DNA from: a virus
Direction: 5' to 3' (one strand)
DNA: 23,001 nucleotides
Virus record (IMG/VR): IMGVR_UViG_3300032087_003494
Span: 1 to 23,001 of that record
The translations under genes were made by a program, and so were the position numbers. Below, one piece after another: positions 1-6,057 of the stretch. The first letter of the stretch is position 1; each line of letters begins with the position of its first letter. The notes beneath the pieces were generated by a model, which saw only the letters and a program-made list of their open reading frames with translations, was not told the DNA's origin and did no database searches.

Positions 1-1
1 C

Positions 2-1363
2 GTGTTTAAAGGTCAGGTATCGATCGAGGGATCGATTAGTGCAGATAACCACGCAGTAACAAAACAATATTTAGAAGCAAACGCCGTTGTTGGCATCGCT
101 ACCGATAGTGCAAACTATGCCGAGCTCGTAACCGTAAATGGTGAAAAGCAGCTTAAATTAAAACCCCTCACCATTACTGATGTATCCGTTGATACAACGG
201 CAACAAGCCTTAGTAACTGGATGGCATCCAATTATACCAATGGCGATGAAAAGCAAGAGGGCGATATCATTGTACTCACCAATGTATCGGGCCGTGCACA
301 AACATTTATCCACAACGGTGGTACCGCAGGCGATGCAAACGATTGGGCCGAAATTGAGGGCGCCGATGTATCTGACGCTGAGGTACGTGGGGCGTTGAGC
401 GCATCCAGTGGTGTAAACTACAACAGCGCAACGGGTGAATTTACCGCAGATCAAGCCGAAATCCGTGCATTTTTCGCAGCGGGTACCGGATTATCATATG
501 ATAATAGCAATGGTACATACTCGTTAAATGTCGATAGCGACGGAATTAGCGAGGGATCCGCCAATTTGTATTATTCGGATGCAAGATCAAGATCCAGTAT
601 CTCTGTATCGGGCAACGGTATTACATACAATAGTGGCACCGGTGTTATCTCGTTGGCAGTGGATACCGATGATGTTGTAGAAAATGTTGGCGCAACCAAT
701 AAATTTTTTACGGATGCCCGGGCACGTGGAGCCATCTCATTGGGATCGGTTGCATCGCCTGATGTTCAATTGTTGGAATACGATAGCAGCAACGGCCAAT
801 TAAAAGTACGTGCATCACAGGTACACGCACAATTCATGGCGGGCACTGGTTTATCTTATTCTGATGGTGAATTTGCACTTAATGCCACAACATCGAACAT
901 TGCCGAGGGTAGCCGCCTATATTACACGGATGCAAGATCGCGCGGAGCCATCTCGGTAACGGGTGGTGGCATTTCGTACAACTCATCAACGGGTGTTATC
1001 ACGTTGGCAGTTGGTTCGGACGATATCACCGAAGAAAGCGGCAATTTATTTTATACGGATGCAAGATCAAGATCAGCCATTAGCGCAGATAGTGATGCCG
1101 GTAATCTGTTAACTTACAACTCATCAACCGGTGCCATCCTGGTTAACAAGACATCATTCCGATCAACATTTGCACCACAAAATTTGGCAGCGAATACATT
1201 TACAACACTCAACCATGGATTGGGCGAGAAAATTGTACACGTTAGTGCATACGATTCAAGTGGAAACCTGATCCAATTGGATGTACAATTGACAGATGCA
1301 AACAACTGTAAAGTTAAATCAATCAATGCGGTTACAGGCCTCGAGATTGTTGTATCGTTGTAA
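2..1363 (+). CDS. Fibre-like virion protein with DAR repeats, 5' end missing
   Basis: Open from the window edge, so the N-terminus is probably cut off; GTG at 2 is only the first possible codon. About 453 residues are visible. The middle carries four copies of a Y/F-Y/F-(S/T)-D-A-R-(S/A)-R-x-x-I motif, separated by beta-rich stretches of the G-(L/I)-(S/T)-Y-(D/N)-S-x-x-G type. The C-terminal 65 residues have an H-G-L-G, V-x-V/A-x-Y-D-x-x-G pattern found at the ends of phage fibre proteins. DAR repeats of this kind are known from fibres of marine T4-like phages and related viruses. The gene lies just upstream of the capsid gene, where a decoration protein or head fibre is as likely as a tail fibre. 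No enzymatic motif is visible. Fibre class is fairly secure; head versus tail is open. Confidence 0.7.
   Translation: MFKGQVSIEGSISADNHAVTKQYLEANAVVGIATDSANYAELVTVNGEKQLKLKPLTITDVSVDTTATSLSNWMASNYTNGDEKQEGDIIVLTNVSGRAQTFIHNGGTAGDANDWAEIEGADVSDAEVRGALSASSGVNYNSATGEFTADQAEIRAFFAAGTGLSYDNSNGTYSLNVDSDGISEGSANLYYSDARSRSSISVSGNGITYNSGTGVISLAVDTDDVVENVGATNKFFTDARARGAISLGSVASPDVQLLEYDSSNGQLKVRASQVHAQFMAGTGLSYSDGEFALNATTSNIAEGSRLYYTDARSRGAISVTGGGISYNSSTGVITLAVGSDDITEESGNLFYTDARSRSAISADSDAGNLLTYNSSTGAILVNKTSFRSTFAPQNLAANTFTTLNHGLGEKIVHVSAYDSSGNLIQLDVQLTDANNCKVKSINAVTGLEIVVSL
566..1081 (+). repeat. Four in-frame DAR repeats in the fibre gene
   Basis: The repeat cores lie at 566-601, 701-736, 917-952 and 1046-1081, encoding LYYSDARSRSSI, KFFTDARARGAI, LYYTDARSRGAI and LFYTDARSRSAI. 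Copies 1 and 4 share long identical DNA stretches (gatgcaagatcaagatc), so they may have arisen by recent duplication or gene conversion. Spacing is uneven (135, 216 and 129 bp), but all spacings are multiples of three. Confidence 0.85.
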
Positions 1364-1406
1364 TCATTGTTGTTACTCACAATAAAACATTTGCCTCGGT
1401 GTTTTT

Positions 1407-1433
1407 CCCCCATTTCGATGGGGGTTTTTTTTT
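1407..1433 (+). terminator. Rho-independent terminator after the fibre gene
   Basis: A 7-bp stem CCCCCAT / ATGGGGG (1407-1413 and 1418-1424) closes a TTCG tetraloop and is followed directly by nine T residues (1425-1433). It lies 44 bp after the fibre stop codon and just before a promoter, so it separates the fibre transcript from the capsid transcript. Confidence 0.92.
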
Positions 1434-1436
1434 GGG

Positions 1437-1465
1437 TTGCCAATGCCCATAAAGCGTTGTAAAAT
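1437..1465 (+). promoter_or_regulatory. Sigma70-type promoter for the capsid gene
   Basis: TTGCCA (1437-1442, 5 of 6 to consensus) and TAAAAT (1460-1465, 5 of 6) are separated by exactly 17 bp. It begins 4 bp after the terminator T-run. Expected start of transcription is near 1472, giving a leader of about 80 nt before the capsid ATG. A small hairpin CGGGT-CGC-ACCCG (1477-1489) would sit almost at the 5' end of the RNA and could slow decay. Confidence 0.72.
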
Positions 1466-1499
1466 ACATGTGGGATCGGGTCGCACCCGTATAAAAGCA

Positions 1500-1551
1500 G
1501 TAAACCCCAACGACACATTTTACATTAAACACAATTACCATTGGGGTTTAC
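1500..1551 (+). promoter_or_regulatory. Leader hairpin covering the capsid ribosome binding site
   Basis: GTAAACCCCAA (1500-1510) is perfectly complementary to TTGGGGTTTAC (1541-1551), an 11-bp stem with a 30-nt loop. The right arm holds the only Shine-Dalgarno-like sequence (GGGGT, 1543-1547) of the capsid gene and ends one base before its ATG at 1553. In RNA it would hide the ribosome binding site. As DNA it could instead be a protein-binding inverted repeat. Confidence 0.65.
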
Positions 1552-1552
1552 C

Positions 1553-2500
1553 ATGGCTAACATTACTAACGTTTCATTGGTTGGCGATCTGCGTTTGCAG
1601 CAGATGCTAAGCCAAGAAATTAAACTCTTAATTACAGACGCACGCAATTTGCGCAACACTCCATTTTTGGATTTTGTTGGATCAATCAACGGCATGGGAT
1701 CGGACACAATCCGAGTACGTAAAGCCGGGTTGGATGGTTACGATTCATTTAGTGCATTTACGGGTACTGGTGGATCTTCAAATGAGGATAGCGCAGTATC
1801 GGCCCATGCCTTAACAGACGGATACGCCGATATCCTTGTAAAACGCCAAGCGTTGATGTACAACATTACCGATCTTGCAAACATGACCGGTATGGGCGCA
1901 GATATTGATCCATTCCGTATTGCAGAATCAATTGCCAAATCATATGAATTGTTGTTTGCTGAATTGACAGGCGCAACCGTTGCCGGGTTTACTTCAGCGG
2001 TAACACAGGTTTCCGCATTGACAGTTGATGATTTTATCGCAGCATTTCAAACATTGGAATTGGCCGCATCTGGAGCAGGCGCACCGGGCCCATACGTGGC
2101 ATTGTTGCACCCTGAACAATGGCAAGATTTGCAAGTAGATATCCGCACAGAGTCAAACAACGCATTGGCATTTGCACCGGCATCATTTGAAGCAATGAGC
2201 GCAAAAGGGCCGGGCTACAAAGGTTCGTATCTCGGTGTTGATATCTATACATCATCACACATTACACAATCCGGTGGATCACACGTTGGCGCAATGTGGG
2301 CACCGGGTGCAATTGGTTTTGCTACTGGTAAACCCGCCGCATTGGTTGGTGCTGCTGAAAGCATGGATATGGGTGATGTACTCATCGAAATGGATCGCGA
2401 TGCTACCCGTGCCCTTACATCGGTGGTTGGCCACTGTTACGTGGGAATGGGGATCATAGACGCAGATCGAGGCGTTAAACTGCTATCCGTTGATAACTAA
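1553..2500 (+). CDS. Probable major capsid protein (HK97-fold type)
   Basis: 315 residues. The start is taken as ATG 1553 (MANITNVSL), preceded by GGGGT with a 5-nt gap; an in-frame TTG at 1541 is less likely because it lies inside the leader hairpin. The protein is moderate in size, rich in Ala and Gly, without signal peptide or membrane segment. It has an N-terminal helical segment, a central region around residues 95-130 (VKRQALMYNITDLA) and a C-terminal half with the alternating strand and helix pattern of phage coat proteins (ALLHPEQWQDLQ; MWAPGAIGFATGKPAAL). This part resembles HK97-fold coat proteins, in which a conserved peptide handles the test for position and insertion. It has its own promoter and terminator, as expected for the most abundant virion protein, and it precedes the connector and tail genes. 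No separate scaffold or protease is seen in the window. Assignment is by pattern and position. Confidence 0.75.
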   Translation: MANITNVSLVGDLRLQQMLSQEIKLLITDARNLRNTPFLDFVGSINGMGSDTIRVRKAGLDGYDSFSAFTGTGGSSNEDSAVSAHALTDGYADILVKRQALMYNITDLANMTGMGADIDPFRIAESIAKSYELLFAELTGATVAGFTSAVTQVSALTVDDFIAAFQTLELAASGAGAPGPYVALLHPEQWQDLQVDIRTESNNALAFAPASFEAMSAKGPGYKGSYLGVDIYTSSHITQSGGSHVGAMWAPGAIGFATGKPAALVGAAESMDMGDVLIEMDRDATRALTSVVGHCYVGMGIIDADRGVKLLSVDN

Positions 2501-2525
2501 TACATTTTGTTGTTAGATTGGTTGG

Positions 2526-2552
2526 CGTGGGTGCCATTGGTGCCCACGTTTT
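2526..2552 (+). terminator. Weak terminator or attenuator after the capsid gene
   Basis: A 10-bp stem CGTGGGTGCC / GGTGCCCACG (2526-2535 and 2539-2548), with two G-U wobbles and a 3-nt loop ATT, is followed by only four T residues. The short T-run suggests partial termination: much capsid mRNA would stop here while some polymerase reads on into the connector and tail genes. Confidence 0.6.
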
Positions 2553-2588
2553 GCCAGTTTACAACACAACCAAAACCGAGGTAACAAC

Positions 2589-3278
2589 ATGAACAACTTT
2601 AAACCAACCGCACAACCATGGGCCCCGCAAAATGTACACAACACACAAATGGTGTTGCCTACACGGCCCAACTACCCCATATTTGCCAAATGGTGGCCCG
2701 CCAATTGGGTTTGGCAAACATTTGAGGTAACCAAAACAATTGCAGGCAAGGGCAACGCAAAAGATAAAACGGTAACCAATACCGTTGGTATGTTTGTACC
2801 AAATATCGAATTTGAACAAATACGCCCGGGTGTAAATGGAGTGCGCCAAATCCGTGGTGACATTGGCGATGTATCCAACCGCATTGGCCAATTGCAACGT
2901 GAGGGTTGGATCTATTTGGATCCAAAACGCAACGATTACGTTAGGGCATACCCGGCCCGTGGTGGCGAATTTTATACGGATCGATTTACTGATATCCGAG
3001 TATTGGCAAACCGCATTATTAAAACATTTGATCGTGATGCGTTTAACCGTTGGTGTGTGCATTTGTTGGTTAATGGTGAGTTGGGCCACATCGAACCGCA
3101 ATTTTGGCAACTGTTTATACGTGAGTTTGAGCAACGGCCCCAACGATTGATACGCCAACAACATTTACCCGAGATCAAACAAAAGATCGATGATTTAAAC
3201 ACGCAGATCGAGGCAATGCGCACATTTGTAACCGAATACCAAACCAATGGTTTGGATGTATACAAACAGGTATTGTAA
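2589..3278 (+). CDS. Unknown protein of the head module
   Basis: 229 residues, not recognised. ATG 2589 follows the phage's recurrent ribosome binding cassette GAGGTAACAAC. The N-terminal 60 residues are rich in Pro, Trp and Asn (PNYPIFAKWWPANWVWQTF). A middle part around residues 75-110 reads like a beta-rich or winged fold (IGDVSNRIGQLQREGWIYLD). Residues 185-215 form a short predicted coiled coil with alternating charged residues. No membrane segment and no enzyme motif. It lies between the capsid and connector genes and overlaps the next gene by one base (TAATG), so a minor head protein or connector partner is the reasonable guess, from position only. Confidence 0.6.
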   Translation: MNNFKPTAQPWAPQNVHNTQMVLPTRPNYPIFAKWWPANWVWQTFEVTKTIAGKGNAKDKTVTNTVGMFVPNIEFEQIRPGVNGVRQIRGDIGDVSNRIGQLQREGWIYLDPKRNDYVRAYPARGGEFYTDRFTDIRVLANRIIKTFDRDAFNRWCVHLLVNGELGHIEPQFWQLFIREFEQRPQRLIRQQHLPEIKQKIDDLNTQIEAMRTFVTEYQTNGLDVYKQVL

Positions 3279-4042
3279 TGAGTGATACACCATACGCCCC
3301 ACAAATAAAGGTGCCCGAACTGTTAGAGCGTGGCAAATCCCAATTATCGGAGTTGCCAATATACCGCAATGGGGCATTGGTTGCGCCAACCAATGTTACG
3401 TACACATTGTTGGCACCTGATGGTACAAAATTAATTGATGATGCTGCAGCAACATATCCGGGCAACATTCCACAATACACGCATGCCACAAACCTATTGG
3501 ATGATCAACAATTGGGTGAGGGGTACATACAAGAATGGAACGTAACGATCGGTGGCCGTGTGTATACATTCCGCCGCATGTGTGCCGTTGTATTGCGCCG
3601 TTTGTATCCCGTGGTATCGGATGCCGATCTAACCTCTACATTTAGCCAACTCGAAGATTTACGCCCATCATCGTTATCCAGTTACCAAACATACATTGAT
3701 GAGGCATGGTACACCATGATCCAACGGATGCGTAACGAGGGTGGCGGCCTTGAATATCTAGTAATGAGCCCCGAGGCATTTCGCAGCGCACACCAAAATT
3801 TGGCATTGTATTATATATTTCGTGATTTCCATTCGAGTTTGGGCCAATCAAATGGGCGATTTTTGGATCTGAGTACTGAAATGTACAACCAATACAAAAG
3901 CGAATGGAAACAGATCAATTTTGTGTATGATCACAGCCATAAAGGATCTAGCGATAGCCCCAACACACGTGTTGCAAAACAACCGGTTATTTACCTGAGT
4001 AATCCGGGTCGTTTGGGTAACTATCGTGGGCGGCGTAGATAA
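3278..4042 (+). CDS. Putative head-tail connector protein
   Basis: 254 residues. Start ATG 3278 overlaps the previous stop (TAATG). The N-terminal 100 residues look like a beta-sandwich (IYRNGALVAPTNVTYTLLAPD), and the middle (residues 110-215) is helical with the layout of head-tail adaptors (VSDADLTSTFSQLEDL, then IDEAWYTMIQRMRNEGG). The C-terminus is basic and unstructured (GRLGNYRGRRR). Adaptors of the HK97 gp6 or lambda gpFII kind form a ring under the portal. This protein is larger than those, mainly because of the N-terminal beta part. The call rests on its place between capsid and tail terminator and on the helical pattern. A baseplate or neck role cannot be excluded. Confidence 0.5.
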   Translation: MSDTPYAPQIKVPELLERGKSQLSELPIYRNGALVAPTNVTYTLLAPDGTKLIDDAAATYPGNIPQYTHATNLLDDQQLGEGYIQEWNVTIGGRVYTFRRMCAVVLRRLYPVVSDADLTSTFSQLEDLRPSSLSSYQTYIDEAWYTMIQRMRNEGGGLEYLVMSPEAFRSAHQNLALYYIFRDFHSSLGQSNGRFLDLSTEMYNQYKSEWKQINFVYDHSHKGSSDSPNTRVAKQPVIYLSNPGRLGNYRGRRR

Positions 4043-4476
4043 TGGGCGTTGATTTTGCAGAATTGCGATCCGAGGTGGCCGCCAATGTTGGTGCCATTAG
4101 TGGGTTTAATTTGGCCAAAATGGCACCCGAGTATTTTGGACGCCAACAAAACACGGTTGCACATAAATCGTATGTTGTGGGCGTTGATTCAACCATAGCC
4201 ACCCCCGAACGGCAACGGCGCACCATTGGTGTGTATGCCCAAACAAATGTTGTTGTTACGTTTGCACATCGGTTGCGCCCGTTGGATGTGTACCCCACCG
4301 ATTACGATGCAACATTAAATGTTGAGCAAACAGTAATAAACGCCGTGTTGGGTACATATTCAACAAACAACGCATTTACAATACGTTATAATGGTACAAC
4401 ACGAACCGTTGTTGATTCTCAGGAATACATGATCGTGGCGTGCACATTTACAGCTTTACACACAATTGATCCATAA
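4042..4476 (+). CDS. Putative tail terminator protein
   Basis: 144 residues, start ATG 4042 overlapping the previous stop by one base. The sequence starts with a short helix (FAELRSEVAANVGAI) and continues as alternating strands with the pattern seen in lambda gpU-like tail terminators (VVVTFAHRLRPLDVYP, then a helix LNVEQTVINAVLGTY and a final strand pair). Tail terminators cap the tail tube and join it to the head. Its length and its position directly before the tail tube gene fit the standard siphovirus order of connector, terminator, tube, chaperones and tape measure. No catalytic motif. Assigned mainly from gene order and secondary-structure pattern. Confidence 0.6.
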   Translation: MGVDFAELRSEVAANVGAISGFNLAKMAPEYFGRQQNTVAHKSYVVGVDSTIATPERQRRTIGVYAQTNVVVTFAHRLRPLDVYPTDYDATLNVEQTVINAVLGTYSTNNAFTIRYNGTTRTVVDSQEYMIVACTFTALHTIDP

Positions 4477-4499
4477 ACCCCCAAACACAGGTAAATAAA

Positions 4500-5000
4500 A
4501 TGGCCTATTCAAGCGTACCCAAAACAAAAAGAGATGGCAAGATCGAGCTTCGTGATGGCTCAGGTACACCCGTTGTACTTGAAATTGCATACGAGGATGG
4601 TAATTTTTCCTTTTCTCAACCGCAGCAATTTAGCGAGCTCGTAGTAATGGATCGTGGTAATTTCTCCACAATCCGCCGCCAAGATGAACAGGCGATCACC
4701 GGATCGTTTGCGTTTCATTTCCGCCAATTTACCGATACAGTAGATGCCGGATCTGTACGTGATTTTATCAACCAATCAGGTGCATACAATGCAAACGTAT
4801 CAACGGGTACAAGTGGCACCCCATATGTTGAACACTACTGTATTGATATCATTTACACGGCCGAGGGTACCAATTTTGGCGATGATAACGATCATTCAGT
4901 TACATTATCAAAATGTGTTTGTAGCCTCGATTTTTCCGAGGGTGATCCATCATCGTTTACATTAAATTTCACATGTTACGGTGGCGCAACCGTAGCATAA
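4500..5000 (+). CDS. Probable major tail tube protein
   Basis: 166 residues; ATG 4500 follows AGGTAAATAAA. The sequence is almost entirely beta with few hydrophobic stretches (GKIELRDGSGTPVVLEIAYED; QAITGSFAFHFRQF; HSVTLSKCVCSLDFSEGDPSSFTLNFTC, given here in pieces). The closing pattern of strand, S/D-F-S-E-G-D-P, then strand, is typical of tail tube proteins that stack as hexameric rings. Its place just before the frameshifting tail chaperone genes supports the call strongly. Two nearby Cys residues (around 139 and 141) are unusual but not diagnostic. Confidence 0.78.
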   Translation: MAYSSVPKTKRDGKIELRDGSGTPVVLEIAYEDGNFSFSQPQQFSELVVMDRGNFSTIRRQDEQAITGSFAFHFRQFTDTVDAGSVRDFINQSGAYNANVSTGTSGTPYVEHYCIDIIYTAEGTNFGDDNDHSVTLSKCVCSLDFSEGDPSSFTLNFTCYGGATVA

Positions 5001-5022
5001 ACCACCAACAACGAGGCATATT

Positions 5023-5367
5023 ATGTTGGAATTGGGCAAATTAGGTAAACACGATATTGTGGTGCCATCTAGTATGGCAACGTGTTGGGATTTTGTAGCC
5101 ATTTGGGGCGGCGATCCCAACCGGGCACAATTGGCACGATTATGTGCGGGTGCAATTGGTGTGTGCGTTGACCATGCCAAATGTTTACCCGCATACCGTG
5201 TTGTGGATGGTGATCCGATTGCATACGGCCATACGATTATGGATCGTTTGTTGGATGCAGGAATAACCCCCGGTGATGTGTACGGCATGGGTGTGGAGTG
5301 TTTGATCTTAATGACCAAACAAATACCCACCAATGATGCCGTAGAGGATACGGCAAATTTTACGTAA
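5023..5367 (+). CDS. Tail assembly chaperone, short form (gpG-like)
   Basis: 114 residues; ATG 5023 after GAGGCATATT. The sequence is not diagnostic by itself, but the arrangement is: it lies between the tail tube and tape measure genes, ends in a slippery site, and an open frame in the -1 register continues past its stop. In lambda, gpG and the frameshift product gpG-T coat the tape measure protein and recruit tube subunits in the cytoplasm; they are not in the finished virion. The last codons read GCA AAT TTT ACG TAA, with the heptamer A-AAT-TTT at 5355-5361. Three Cys residues occur in the first half (CWDF, LCAGAIGVC). Confidence 0.85.
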   Translation: MLELGKLGKHDIVVPSSMATCWDFVAIWGGDPNRAQLARLCAGAIGVCVDHAKCLPAYRVVDGDPIAYGHTIMDRLLDAGITPGDVYGMGVECLILMTKQIPTNDAVEDTANFT

Positions 5368-5406
5368 CCACCCGTGGCCAATTAGATTTATTGGCATTGC
5401 GGGTGG
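5355..5406 (+). promoter_or_regulatory. Programmed -1 frameshift signal
   Basis: Slippery heptamer AAATTTT (5355-5361), in phase as A AAT TTT, matching X XXY YYZ. After a 6-nt spacer comes a two-part stem: CCACCCG (5368-5374) pairs with CGGGTGG (5400-5406), and GCCAAT (5377-5382) pairs with ATTGGC (5390-5395), closing a 7-nt loop. Both arms are perfect. The zero-frame stop TAA (5365-5367) lies in the spacer. Spacer length and stem position are ideal for -1 slippage. Confidence 0.92.
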
Positions 5407-5594
5407 CACGCCATTGGGGCCAAGCTCCAAAATGGTTTTACACGTTAGATAAACAAACCCGTATTGCACTTATAGCCGAATACCGTTTACACAATGAAAC
5501 GCCCGAACAAATCAACAAACGCATATCGGATAATAAACGGCTACAATTAGATCGAATGATTGAACGGCAACGGGCGGTAAACAATGGGCGATAA
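5361..5594 (+). CDS. Tail chaperone extension made by -1 frameshift (gpGT-like)
   Basis: After slippage on TTT (5359-5361), reading continues at T5361 as YVTTRGQLDLLALRVARHWG and on for 77 residues to the stop at 5594, giving a fusion of about 190 residues together with the 113 residues from 5023. There is no credible start in this frame: TTG at 5391 has no Shine-Dalgarno and would cut into the conserved T/TRGQLDLLALR junction. The extension is basic and helical, as expected of the T domain that contacts the tail tube subunit. It overlaps the start of the next gene by 11 bp. In lambda only a small share of ribosomes shifts, and the ratio of the two forms matters for assembly. Confidence 0.88.
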   Translation, partial: YVTTRGQLDLLALRVARHWGQAPKWFYTLDKQTRIALIAEYRLHNETPEQINKRISDNKRLQLDRMIERQRAVNNGR

Positions 5595-6057
5595 ATTTGC
5601 AAAAGGAAATGTAACGGCACAGTTTGATACGAATCTAGATCAAATGTTTACCGGTTTGTTAAACACCGTTGCGCCCAACGCTGCACGCATCATGCAACAA
5701 ACGTTAACCGATATTGAGGTTGAGGCGATACCCGATTGGCCCAAACGCCAACCAACGGTGCGTACCGATAAGGATGGCAAAGTAACATTTTATCGTGATG
5801 ATAGTAAAAATTCGTGGCGTATGTTTGTACGGGGTACCCGGTTGGATGCCAACGGCAATGTTGTTGTGTTCTTAAAGAATACGGCCCCGTATTCGTACAT
5901 GGTACGATATGGTGAGGATCCAACAAACAACCGTGGCCAACCCATCATTGGTGCGCAGGGCAAACGCGTGGCCGATGAGACATTAACCAAACCAATGCGC
6001 AAAAAGGCCAACGCCGTTGTAAAAGCGTTGGCCGATGATTTAACCGGGCGGATATAA
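5584..6057 (+). CDS. Putative HK97 gp10-like neck or tail protein
   Basis: 157 residues; ATG 5584 overlaps the frameshift product and follows GGCGGTAAACA. A helical N-terminus (residues 12-50) is followed by a strand region with V-F-L-K-N-T-A-P-Y-S-Y-M-V-R-Y-G (around residues 95-110). This closely resembles the NTAPYAxxVEYG core of the gp10 family of head-tail joining proteins. The C-terminus is a basic helix (PMRKKANAVVKALADDL). Such genes usually lie before the tail tube gene. Here it sits between the chaperone pair and tape measure, so either the module has been rearranged or the protein has a different, tail-related job. It ends in a TAATG overlap with the tape measure gene. Confidence 0.5.
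   Translation: MGDKFAKGNVTAQFDTNLDQMFTGLLNTVAPNAARIMQQTLTDIEVEAIPDWPKRQPTVRTDKDGKVTFYRDDSKNSWRMFVRGTRLDANGNVVVFLKNTAPYSYMVRYGEDPTNNRGQPIIGAQGKRVADETLTKPMRKKANAVVKALADDLTGRI

Noticed and set aside
306-314. Perfect DnaA box TTATCCACA in the fibre gene
   Set aside because: Single copy within coding sequence, no AT-rich partner; probably chance.
1541-1552. TTG start of the capsid gene at 1541
   Set aside because: Inside the leader hairpin and without an upstream site; ATG 1553 has GGGGT at a proper distance.
5391-5594. Independent gene starting at TTG 5391
   Set aside because: No ribosome binding site; the frame is open back to the slippery site and reads through as a chaperone extension.
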